The notes below the pieces were generated by a model. It saw nothing but the letters and a program-made list of their open reading frames with translations. It was not told the origin of the DNA and did not search any database. From Rhodobiaceae bacterium (GTDB taxonomy: Bacteria; Pseudomonadota; Alphaproteobacteria; Rhizobiales; Tepidamorphaceae): a stretch of DNA of 64,000 nt. Shown here one piece after another: positions 17,015-26,541 of the stretch. Every line of letters starts with the position of its first letter. Within the stretch, counting starts at the first letter, position 1. A program made the translations under genes and the position numbers. Location: the NCBI GenBank assembly GCA_020637985.1, contig JACKJK010000004.1:124001-188000 (forward strand), read 5' to 3'.

Positions 17015-18946
17015 ATGAAGATTCCGATGCGCGATGCCCGGCCACAGGAGAGCATCCTCAAACGCTTCCGCCGGGAAAACAGCGGTATGTCGGCGGTCGT
17101 GTTCGCCCTCATGATGGTGCCGATGCTCGGCGTCGTCGGCGTTGCGCTTGACTTTTCCCGCGCCAACTCCCTGCGCGGCAAGCTGCAGGCCGCGGCCGAC
17201 GCAGCGGCACTTGCCGCCGGCAAGAAGTACGACGGCACGGAAACCGAACGCCGCAAGATCGCCCAAGACGTATTCAAGGCCAACGCCGAGCATCTGGGCT
17301 TCGTCAACACCTACACGCTGGTCTACACCGACATCGCCAAGGGGGATGGCGCCCGCGTCGACGTCTCCGCCGACATTCCCACCACGATCAGTGGCATCCT
17401 CGGGATCAACACCGTCGAGGTCGCGGTGCGCGCCGAAACGGTGATCGGCGGCGCCGACATGGAAATCGCGCTCGTTCTGGACGTCACCGGTTCGATGGAA
17501 GAGGAAATGACCGAGTTGCGCACCGCCGCGCGCGACTTCGTCGACATCGTTTCGGCCAAAGGCAAGAACACCGGCGTCTTCTTCTCGGTCGTGCCATACG
17601 TCGCGGCCGTCAATGTCGGCGTCAACTTCCCCAAGGCCTATCTGGACATGGGTGCCGACGGCCCCTATCACGCGGTCTTTAACGAGGACAAGAGGATCGC
17701 CAAGACCCTTTGCCCTCCTCCTCCGCCTCCGCCGCCATCGCCTCCGCCGCCGCCTCCCGGCCCGCCACCGCCGCCGGGACCGCCGCCGCCTCCACCGCCT
17801 CCCGGGCCGCCGCCGCCGCCGCCACCACCGCCCTCGCCGCCCCCGCCGTCGGATGGCGGCTGGTCGGACGAGGATGGCTACCTGCAACTCCCCGACGGGT
17901 TCTTCCCCGCAGACAGGTTCATGGGCCCGGTGCGCATTCTCGCCAATGTGCTCGGCATCGTGCCGGCGCACGCTGCCAGCCTGCCGGCTGGCTACCAGCT
18001 GAAGAAGAGCGGCTGCGCGGACTACCTTGACACGCCGAAGAAGGTCTCCAACTGGGATCTGTTCACTGGCGTCAAGGGCGCCACGTGGAAAGGTTGCGTC
18101 GAGGCGCGCAAGGAACCTTTCGACACCGACGACAAGCCGCCCAGTACAGGCAACAAGAACACCCTGTGGGTGCCTTACTTCTGGCCGGACGAGACCGACA
18201 AGTACGAGAGCTGGGTCTATTCCTACAAGAACGACTACATGTCGGACGCTCCCTTCGTGAAGGGAACGATGTACGGCAAGGACTGGGAACCCACCTATCA
18301 CGAAGGCCACATCTGGCGCCGTGCCTGGTCGACACTCAAGTACGACGGTATCCAGTCCGCGACGATCGACGAGATCGCGCCGGACACGCTTGGCCCCAAC
18401 AAGGCCTGCCCCGACCCGATCCTGCCGCTGACCAACAACTACGGGGCGGTCACCAGCAAGATCAATTCGCTGATGCACTGGGAGGGCGGCGGCACCATGA
18501 CCAACGTCGGCGCGGTATGGGGCTGGCGCACGCTGTCGCCGACCGCGCCCTTCACCGAGGGCCGGCCCTACGGCGAGGTGACCAAGGTCCTGCTGCTGAT
18601 GACGGACGGCGAAAACCAGATGCTCGCCAACGATGTCAACGGGCCAACCAAGTCGCAGTACACCGCCTACGGCTACCTGCGCGACGGCCGCTTCAAGAAG
18701 GACTGGTTCAGCGAGGCGCGCATCGCGCTCAACGACAAGCTGCTCGATGTCTGCAAGAACGCCAAGAAGGAGGATGTGGTCATCTATGTCGTGACCTTCG
18801 GCCTAAACGATCCCGACACGCGCAAGATCTACGACAATTGCGCGACCGAGAAGTCCTACGCCTACCACATCGACACCGCGAGCGAACTGTCCTCCGCCTT
18901 CAAGGCGATCGCCCGGTCTGTTGCCGAGTTGCGGCTGGCGAAATAG
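17015..18946 (+). CDS. TadG-like VWA protein with proline-rich linker (paralogue)
   Basis: A 643-residue paralogue of the 14117 gene. It aligns without gaps for the first ~230 residues: Tad anchor SAVVFALMMVPMLGVVGVAL, then ANSLRGKLQAAADAAALAAG and VWA MIDAS LVLDVTGSM with Asp156. At the same position as the glycine run of its sister it carries about 45 residues that are nearly all proline with a few Gly and Ser (234-278). Translating this should depend on EF-P. The second half resumes near-identity (WVPYFWPDETDKYESW, LLLMTDGEN). ATG at 17015 follows AGGA by about ten bases. Confidence 0.85.
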   Translation: MKIPMRDARPQESILKRFRRENSGMSAVVFALMMVPMLGVVGVALDFSRANSLRGKLQAAADAAALAAGKKYDGTETERRKIAQDVFKANAEHLGFVNTYTLVYTDIAKGDGARVDVSADIPTTISGILGINTVEVAVRAETVIGGADMEIALVLDVTGSMEEEMTELRTAARDFVDIVSAKGKNTGVFFSVVPYVAAVNVGVNFPKAYLDMGADGPYHAVFNEDKRIAKTLCPPPPPPPPSPPPPPPGPPPPPGPPPPPPPPGPPPPPPPPPSPPPPSDGGWSDEDGYLQLPDGFFPADRFMGPVRILANVLGIVPAHAASLPAGYQLKKSGCADYLDTPKKVSNWDLFTGVKGATWKGCVEARKEPFDTDDKPPSTGNKNTLWVPYFWPDETDKYESWVYSYKNDYMSDAPFVKGTMYGKDWEPTYHEGHIWRRAWSTLKYDGIQSATIDEIAPDTLGPNKACPDPILPLTNNYGAVTSKINSLMHWEGGGTMTNVGAVWGWRTLSPTAPFTEGRPYGEVTKVLLLMTDGENQMLANDVNGPTKSQYTAYGYLRDGRFKKDWFSEARIALNDKLLDVCKNAKKEDVVIYVVTFGLNDPDTRKIYDNCATEKSYAYHIDTASELSSAFKAIARSVAELRLAK

Positions 18947-18965
18947 CGTTGCAGCAGACACGAAA

Positions 18966-18990
18966 GGCCGGGCCCCGTGCCCGGCCTTTT
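18966..18990 (+). terminator. Rho-independent terminator after second VWA gene
   Basis: GGCCGGG and CCCGGCC enclose a 7-base loop and are followed by TTTT, 19 bases after the stop; flanking A residues extend the stem. Confidence 0.8.
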
Positions 18991-19038
18991 CTTGGCAAGC
19001 ACCTGTTTCAGACGCCGCCAGGGCGTACCTGATGGCCC

Positions 19039-19632
19039 CTAGTTCAGCGCCCTGATCCAGAACTGCATCGGTTTCTCGCTCTCGGCATCCTCGCCGATTT
19101 CTGTCCACGAAAACCGCGCCTGCATGCCGAGCACCGGCTGGTAGCCGCGCCCGCGCCAGAACGCATCGAGCGGGCGGTAGTGCGCCGGCCGGCGTGGGTC
19201 GTCCTCGCCGCGCACCACGGCGCAGAACGCCGTATAGGCGTAGCCGCCCAGGCTTCGCGCATGCGCTTCGCGGTGGTCGAAGAAGGCATGGCCCGCGCCG
19301 CGCCCGCGGTAGGCCGGCAGCAGGATCGATTCGCCGAAATAGAACACCCGCCGCGCGTCGTAGCCGTGCTCGGCGAAGGGCGTGCGGAAGGCCTCGACCT
19401 CGCTTGCAAGTGGCGTTGCTGTCGAAGCCCCGACCAGCGCGCCGCGATCGTAGGCCCCCACCACCAGAGCGCCGGGCGTGTCGCTGTAGCGCGCCAGGTA
19501 CGTCGCCTCGTAGTCCACGCTGCCTTCGTAGAGATACGGCCAGTCGCGGAACACGGCGATGCGCAGCTTCGCAAGGTCCGCGATCACGGCCTTCAGTGCC
19601 GCTCCGGTGAGTTTCTCGTAGCGCAGCGTCAT
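19039..19632 (-). CDS. GNAT-family N-acetyltransferase
   Basis: Cytoplasmic acetyl-CoA-dependent acyltransferase of 197 residues. The acetyl-CoA pyrophosphate loop is visible as LLPAYRGRGAGHAFF (Q/RxxGxG/A type), preceded by the beta4 strand RVFYFGESI. The substrate is unknown. Its ATG overlaps the stop of the cyclase gene in an ATGA arrangement, so translation is coupled and a link to cAMP signalling is possible but unproven. Confidence 0.85.
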   Translation of the reverse strand: MTLRYEKLTGAALKAVIADLAKLRIAVFRDWPYLYEGSVDYEATYLARYSDTPGALVVGAYDRGALVGASTATPLASEVEAFRTPFAEHGYDARRVFYFGESILLPAYRGRGAGHAFFDHREAHARSLGGYAYTAFCAVVRGEDDPRRPAHYRPLDAFWRGRGYQPVLGMQARFSWTEIGEDAESEKPMQFWIRALN

Positions 19633-20867
19633 GTCGCGGCTCCTTCGCCCGGATGGCCCGGCCGTGGTCGGGCCGGTTCGAAAACCTCGATGCTTTGGTC
19701 GAAGCTCTTGACTGCATGGTGCCCCAGCGAGCGCGCCGGCTCGTCGAGCACGCCCGCGAAGTCGCCGCTCATCAGCAGCGGGATGCCCAGGGTCTTGTTC
19801 AGACGGCCGATCCGGTCGGTCAGGTTGACGTCACGCCCCACCACTGTGAAGTCGAGCCGCTCGCCCGAACCCACGTTGCCGAATGCCGCGCTGCCGTGGT
19901 GCAGGGCGATGCCGATCTCGAACGGTGTCCTGCCATCGGCGCAGAACGTCGGCAGTGCGCCGAGCGCGCCGCGCGCCGCGGCAAGCGCCGACGCGGCGGC
20001 GCCGCTTGCCCCCGCCTCACCGTCCGGGAAGATCGCCAGGATGCCGTCACCGATGAATTTCAGGACGCTGCCGGCATTCGCCTCCACATGCGGCACGACG
20101 CAGTCATAGTACCTGTTGAGCAACTCGGCGGTTTCCTCCGCATGCATCGTCTGGGTGCGGCGCGTGAAGTCCCGCATGTCCACGAACATGATCGCCGACG
20201 AGATCCGGTTGACCTCGCCGCGGTGCACGGTGCCCGACAGAATGCGCTTGGCCGGCTCCCGCCCGACGTAGATTTCCAGCACGTCGCGGATGCCAGCGTC
20301 GAGCGCGCGCAGCTCGACCGCCGCCGTGAACGCCGGCAGCACGGATCGCACAAGGGCAAGGTCTTCCATGGAGAAGCCGCCTTCCCGTGCGGTCGCAAGG
20401 CTCATCACGTTGACCGTTCCGTTCGTGAACGCCAGCGGCAGCGCGACATAGTGGGTGATCCCGCCCGCCTTCAGCTCGGGAACGATGCCGAAGGCGTCAT
20501 CGGGCGTTTCATCGAGCGTCAGTTCGAGCCACTCGCCCGTCGCATGAACGACCTTGAACGGGCTTCGCTCATAAAGCCCGAGATCGCGCTCGGCCCAGTC
20601 GAAGGTGGCCCGCGTCAACCCGTCCACGGGCTGCCAGATGTAGCTGCGCGCGATCACGGTCGCTGTGAGCACACGCAGCGAGATCATCGCCCGCGCAACC
20701 GGCACGCCCGCGGCGACGAGTTGCCGCGAGAAACCCTCCATCAGCGCCTCGATGCCGGCGCAGCGCAGGCCCTCGCCCAGGATCCAGCCGAGCACGTCGC
20801 CGCCGGCACCTGGTGCGGGTCCAGTGGCAAGCGACAAGGCTTCGTGCTGGTCTTCGTGCGCTCTCAC
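19629..20867 (-). CDS. Class III adenylate/guanylate cyclase domain protein
   Basis: A 412-residue soluble protein. The C-terminal class III cyclase catalytic domain starts at SAIMFVDMRDFT: Asp230 and Asp233 are the metal ligands, then FIGDGILAIF, and FTVVGRDVNLTDRI near the end carries the substrate/transition-state residues. The N-terminal ~200 residues form an unnamed sensory region common in rhizobial cyclases (GWILGEGLRCAGIEAL). GTG at 20867 was chosen because GGGGCGAC precedes it and it leaves the upstream gene intact; a longer frame would run into that gene. First product is probably cAMP. Confidence 0.82.
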   Translation of the reverse strand: MRAHEDQHEALSLATGPAPGAGGDVLGWILGEGLRCAGIEALMEGFSRQLVAAGVPVARAMISLRVLTATVIARSYIWQPVDGLTRATFDWAERDLGLYERSPFKVVHATGEWLELTLDETPDDAFGIVPELKAGGITHYVALPLAFTNGTVNVMSLATAREGGFSMEDLALVRSVLPAFTAAVELRALDAGIRDVLEIYVGREPAKRILSGTVHRGEVNRISSAIMFVDMRDFTRRTQTMHAEETAELLNRYYDCVVPHVEANAGSVLKFIGDGILAIFPDGEAGASGAAASALAAARGALGALPTFCADGRTPFEIGIALHHGSAAFGNVGSGERLDFTVVGRDVNLTDRIGRLNKTLGIPLLMSGDFAGVLDEPARSLGHHAVKSFDQSIEVFEPARPRPGHPGEGAAT

Positions 20868-20908
20868 GTCGCCCCATATGGCTCGCTGCCGCGCGGCGTA
20901 AAGGGCTA

Positions 20909-21319
20909 CTAACCCCTGACCTGCGCGATCCAGTGCTTCAGGTTGTAGTAGAGCGTGACGCGCGAGATCAGCCCGTCGTCGATCTCGAAGAAACACCCCG
21001 CCGGCAGCACGTAGGTCTGCCCGCGCGCCTCGGGCAGTCCGTCGTCGGTGGCAAGATACTCGCCGTGCACGACAAACTCGGCCGCGGCCCTCAGCCCGCT
21101 CTCGTTGGTCATGACCTCGATGGCGTCAAGCCGCTCGCGGTAGCAGCGGTTCATGTGGATCAGGAAGCGCTCGAAGGCGGCATGGCCGATCTGCCGTTCG
21201 CCCTCGTTGATGTCGTGCGCCACGTCCTCGTGCAGGCAGGCGAGCATGCCGGCAATGTCGCGGGCGTTGAAGGCATCGTAGTAGCGCGCGATCAGCGCGC
21301 GGGTCGCGGCAGCAGCCAT
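20909..21319 (-). CDS. SnoaL-like / ketosteroid-isomerase-related protein
   Basis: A small cone-shaped NTF2-like alpha+beta barrel protein of 136 residues. LIARYYDAFNARDIAGMLAC is the typical first helix, and the pocket strands DVAHDINEGERQIG and GLISRVTLYYNLKHWIAQV follow. Family members are isomerases, cyclases or non-catalytic binding domains. AGGGAGA five bases before the ATG is a strong ribosome site. It is followed 41 bases on by the cyclase gene, probably one operon. Confidence 0.8.
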   Translation of the reverse strand: MAAAATRALIARYYDAFNARDIAGMLACLHEDVAHDINEGERQIGHAAFERFLIHMNRCYRERLDAIEVMTNESGLRAAAEFVVHGEYLATDDGLPEARGQTYVLPAGCFFEIDDGLISRVTLYYNLKHWIAQVRG

Positions 21320-21414
21320 GTGAATCTCCCTGAATGCGATGTCCACCCGAGTAGGTGCCGCGATTGGCCCGGCTTTGCAACGCCGCATGCACGGCCACGC
21401 CCGGCTGTTGGTCT

Positions 21415-22353
21415 TCACCCCTTCCGGTAGCTGGCGATCGTCTCCGCAAGGCCGGTCTCGAAGGGCGTTGCCTCGATGCCGAAGCGCGCAAGGAATTTCC
21501 GTGAATCGACGATGTAGGGCCGGTCGGTCTGGAACGCGAGTTCATCCAGCTCCACAAGCTCCGGCACGAACCGTCCCATGATGCCGCGCAGCCACCCCGG
21601 CAGGACGCGGATGCGCAGCTTCACCCCGGCCAACTCCGAGGCAAGTTGCAGCACCTGACGCAGAGTGCGTGTCGGCGCGTTGGGAACGTGCCAGGCCTGC
21701 CCGTAGTCCGCGTCGGGCGCGTCGGCCAGCGTCACCAGAGCGTGCGCGAAGTCCGGCACATAGGTGAAGTCGTGCGGCTGGTCGCAGCCGTACGGCAACA
21801 TCACCACCTTGCCAGCAAGCATGGCGCGCACGCCGAAGTACGAGATCACCGAGTTCGGCACGTCCGGCCCGTAGAAGTCCGAAGCGCGCACCGCCACCGC
21901 CTTCACCCGTCCCGCGCGGTGCGCATCCCGCCACTCCCGCGTGATCTCCGCACGCACTCGCGGCTTGATGCCGAAATCGGTCAGCGGAAGTTCCTCGCGC
22001 AGCGGCACGGTTTGCGGCCCGTACATGTAGAGGTTGTCGGCGAAGACGAGCCGCGCCCCCGACGCCGCGCAGCCATTGACGAGGTTGTCCATCGCCACCG
22101 GCCAGTCGCGTTCCCACACGCTGGCCCGGTAGGGCAGGCCCGCCGTGCAGATGACGGTGTCAACGCCGTCGCAGGCTGCCTCCACATCGACAGCCGATAA
22201 CAGGTCGCCGACGATGAACAGCGCCCCGGGCAACAGGTCCGCCGGAGGCTTGCGCTGGACGATACGCACGAAGTCGCCGCGCGCCAGCAGCAGCCTTGCC
22301 GTCTCGCGCCCGACCGGGCCATGCCCGAAGATCGCGATCCTTTGTGCCTTCAT
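21415..22353 (-). CDS. NAD(P)-dependent epimerase/dehydratase (extended SDR-like)
   Basis: A 312-residue Rossmann protein. The dinucleotide loop is IAIFGHGPVGRETARLL (GxGxxG) and VGDLLSAVDVEAACDGVDTV covers the adenine-side turn; the SDR tyrosine lies in NLYMYGPQ but the following Lys of YxxxK is not evident, as in atypical SDRs. The late VPNAPTRTLRQVL tract resembles sugar-nucleotide epimerase-like proteins. The substrate is unknown. It stands by itself, about 95 bases upstream (minus strand) of the SnoaL gene. Confidence 0.78.
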   Translation of the reverse strand: MKAQRIAIFGHGPVGRETARLLLARGDFVRIVQRKPPADLLPGALFIVGDLLSAVDVEAACDGVDTVICTAGLPYRASVWERDWPVAMDNLVNGCAASGARLVFADNLYMYGPQTVPLREELPLTDFGIKPRVRAEITREWRDAHRAGRVKAVAVRASDFYGPDVPNSVISYFGVRAMLAGKVVMLPYGCDQPHDFTYVPDFAHALVTLADAPDADYGQAWHVPNAPTRTLRQVLQLASELAGVKLRIRVLPGWLRGIMGRFVPELVELDELAFQTDRPYIVDSRKFLARFGIEATPFETGLAETIASYRKG

Positions 22354-22566
22354 GGCGCAGCCCCCGTGAGTTTCGAGCGTCGCCCCGATCCCGGGAGAGC
22401 GCCGCGCGCGACATGGTGCATGCCGGGAAGGTCAACACGGATGAACCGCCCCTGCAACCTGTGTTCAGTGCGCGTTCATCCGCCCGCATCGACACTGCCG
22501 CCAGGTAAGGTGCACGCCGCACACCGGCGCGAGCCGCGTAGTGGAGTAGAGGAAAAGGAATTGGCG

Positions 22567-23559
22567 ATGACAAGGCAAGGGCTGGCGCTGCTTGCGCTCG
22601 TTTTCGCAACCCTGGTTTCACGAAGTCCTGACGCGCGTGCCCAGCTCTGTACAGGACCCTACCGGGTCGCAACGGCGGACGGACGCTGCGTGTGGAGCTG
22701 CGGTGCTGGTACGCGGCCCGATCAGGCATCGAACACGTGCATCTGCCAGCCGGGCCACACGCCGCGCGGGCGCGACCGCTTCGGCAGGTTGACTTGCGCG
22801 CGCTCCGGCAATGCATCCGGCCAGCCGCCCCTGACAATCATGCCCACGCCCCCGTCGCGGTTGACGCCATTGCCGCTGCCGCAGCCCGCGCCGCGCGAGC
22901 AGGCCTCCAACCTCGCCGGCCAGAACCCCTTCAACACCCGGCCCACGAACCTCTGCCGGATCTTTGCGCGCCCGGACAATCCGCCGCCCTTCCCCTACCG
23001 CTGCTCGATCGCCCACCAGCACCCGGTCCAGTTCACGCTGGCCCAGCGTCTGGAGATCGTCGTGCACAAGGACCGGCCGCTGTCCGCCGACATCGTGCGC
23101 ACCGGCATCTACAACCTGCAGTTCCGCCGCCCCGGCACCCCCGGTCCGAACCCGGACTGCAATGAACGCGCGATCGGCGTGCCTGGCGCCTGCGTCCCCG
23201 AATGTGCGCGGCTCGAATATTTCACCTTCTTCGACGATGGAACGTTGCGTAGCGTCCAGAGGGCCAACGTCAGCGCCCGCGCCGTCTGCGACCGCGATTT
23301 CACCGGCGCCTACACCATCGAAAACCCCGGCAAGGCCCTCGCCTACGACGCCTGCTCGAAGAAGGCTGTCGACCGGAACCTTGCGCACTGGGACCACCAG
23401 GTCCTGATCCGCCTGCCCAAGCGCATTGCCGCGGCCTTCGGCTTCGAGGACAACCACACTTCGGGTGGCGGCAACAACTGGCGCTTCCACCAGCAGGTCC
23501 AGCACCGCTTCGTCTACGAGGATGCATCGCTGCCGGTGATCGTGAATTGCCGGCAGTAG
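22567..23559 (+). CDS. Cys-rich exported protein of unknown function
   Basis: A 330-residue protein with a signal peptide (LALLALVFATLVSRSPDARA) and a short Cys-rich module (CTGPYRVATADGRCVWSCG and CICQPGHT) reminiscent of a small disulfide-stabilised repeat. A Pro/Ser/Thr linker and a larger C-terminal domain with four to six more cysteines and DNHTSGGGNNWRF follow. I do not recognise the large domain. The cysteines point to an extracytoplasmic location. AAGGAA lies eight bases before the ATG. It diverges from the epimerase gene. Confidence 0.72.
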   Translation: MTRQGLALLALVFATLVSRSPDARAQLCTGPYRVATADGRCVWSCGAGTRPDQASNTCICQPGHTPRGRDRFGRLTCARSGNASGQPPLTIMPTPPSRLTPLPLPQPAPREQASNLAGQNPFNTRPTNLCRIFARPDNPPPFPYRCSIAHQHPVQFTLAQRLEIVVHKDRPLSADIVRTGIYNLQFRRPGTPGPNPDCNERAIGVPGACVPECARLEYFTFFDDGTLRSVQRANVSARAVCDRDFTGAYTIENPGKALAYDACSKKAVDRNLAHWDHQVLIRLPKRIAAAFGFEDNHTSGGGNNWRFHQQVQHRFVYEDASLPVIVNCRQ

Positions 23560-23639
23560 CCGAGGACGTTGCACACCCGAGGCGGCGCGAAGCACTGATG
23601 CCTGGCGCGCGACACCGCGCCGGTTCTCGCCGGGCCGCC

Positions 23640-23927
23640 TCAGCCGAACAGGCTGTCGCCCTGTTCTTCCAGGACGCGTTTCGCCTTGCGGAAGGCGGCC
23701 TCGACCGCGTCGTCGCGATTGGCGAAGACATCGGCGCGGATCAGCCTGTGCGTCTTCACCTCGCCGCCGATCTCCTTCGACAGAAGCGCGCACAGGCGGA
23801 ACTGCCCGCCCTCGGCAATCGGTGTCGCCTCGACCTTCACCCCGTCGATCACCGTTTCCGCGACCGCTTGCGAGGGCTTCGCGGCGCCGTTTCCGCCGCC
23901 GCCGAACAGTTTCTTGAGGATGGACAT
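23640..23927 (-). CDS. HlyU-family protein
   Basis: A 95-residue soluble protein. It opens MSILKKLFGGGG and contains EGGQFRLCALLSKEI and HRLIRADVFANRDDAVE, the pattern of the alphaproteobacterial HlyU family (PF10115). This is different from the ArsR-type HlyU of Vibrio; its role is unclear in spite of the name. GGAGGG lies seven bases before the start. It is followed on its upstream side by the repeat cluster and rpoD terminator. Confidence 0.8.
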   Translation of the reverse strand: MSILKKLFGGGGNGAAKPSQAVAETVIDGVKVEATPIAEGGQFRLCALLSKEIGGEVKTHRLIRADVFANRDDAVEAAFRKAKRVLEEQGDSLFG

Positions 23928-24090
23928 GCGGTTCCCTCCGCTCGGGCGTACTGGTCAATCTGTCAGGCCAAAGGGTGGACCGGCAGGGGGATCGGGTCAA
24001 TGTGGAGCGACACACTGTATCGGTTTGCCCCCTCCGGATGACTGCGCCGCCCACGCGGGACCACGGAACTTCATCCGCCTTGGCTGAATT

Positions 24091-24119
24091 CTGGATTCCG
24101 GCTTTCGCCGGAATGACGG
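24091..24119. repeat. Intergenic palindromic repeat, copy 1
   Basis: An ATTCCGGC/GCCGGAAT stem with a four-base loop lies within a 29-base unit that starts CTGG and ends GACGG. It is the reverse complement of the unit at 24285, apart from two compensating changes. Confidence 0.75.
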
Positions 24120-24153
24120 TGCGTGCCGGTCGGGACGGATAAAACCTCCATGT

Positions 24154-24177
24154 CATGCCCGGGCTTGACCTGGGCAT
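24154..24177. repeat. Intergenic palindromic repeat (CATGCCCGGG type)
   Basis: ATGCCC...GGGCAT inverted repeat with CTTGA at its centre, part of the same cluster. Resembles a repeat type I recall from alphaproteobacterial intergenic regions. Confidence 0.55.
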
Positions 24178-24210
24178 CGAGGGGCGGGGTGCAAGGCCGC
24201 TGCGTTATTT

Positions 24211-24250
24211 CTGGATTACCGGGTCAGACACTTCGTGTCGCCCGGCAATC
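24211..24250. repeat. Intergenic palindromic repeat (ACCGGG/CCCGG with TTCG loop)
   Basis: CCGGG and CCCGG flank a GACAC-TTCG-TGTC inner hairpin; the unit begins CTGGATTACC. Confidence 0.6.
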
Positions 24251-24284
24251 ACTGAGTGTGTAGTTAGCCGGAGAAGTAGACCCA

Positions 24285-24313
24285 CCGTCATTCCGGTGAA
24301 AACCGGAATCCAG
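24285..24313. repeat. Intergenic palindromic repeat, copy 2 (inverted)
   Basis: ATTCCGGT-GAAA-ACCGGAAT hairpin, a reverse complement of the 24091 unit with a C-G pair changed to T-A, so the stem is kept. It lies close to the rpoD terminator. Confidence 0.75.
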
Positions 24314-24324
24314 CGCAAAAAAGA

Positions 24325-24346
24325 AAAGCGGCCCTGAGGCCGCTTT
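24325..24346 (-). terminator. Rho-independent terminator of rpoD
   Basis: A 9-bp perfect stem (AAAGCGGCC/GGCCGCTTT) with a CTGA loop, read on the minus strand about 31 bases after the rpoD stop, is followed by CTTTTTT. Confidence 0.85.
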
Positions 24347-24377
24347 CCAATTCTTGCCCGACTGACCGCCTATCCGA

Positions 24378-26369
<1,992 letters not shown>

Positions 26370-26541
26370 CAGGTCTTCTCCTGACAAACCCGCGCGCGTC
26401 CGCGTCGTGGTGTCGTTGCTCGGCGGCCCGAGGTTCCTCGTGCAAGGTTCCTTTATCGCCGCAATGCGGTAAACCCGCCATTAACCGTCGCATACGCGGC
26501 GCGCCCGGCCCCTTGCGGCGGGTTGCGCCTGCCCATGTCTT

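Noticed and set aside
20868..20996. Longer start of the cyclase gene
   Set aside because: It would overlap the end of the SnoaL-like gene without a ribosome site; GTG 20867 has one.
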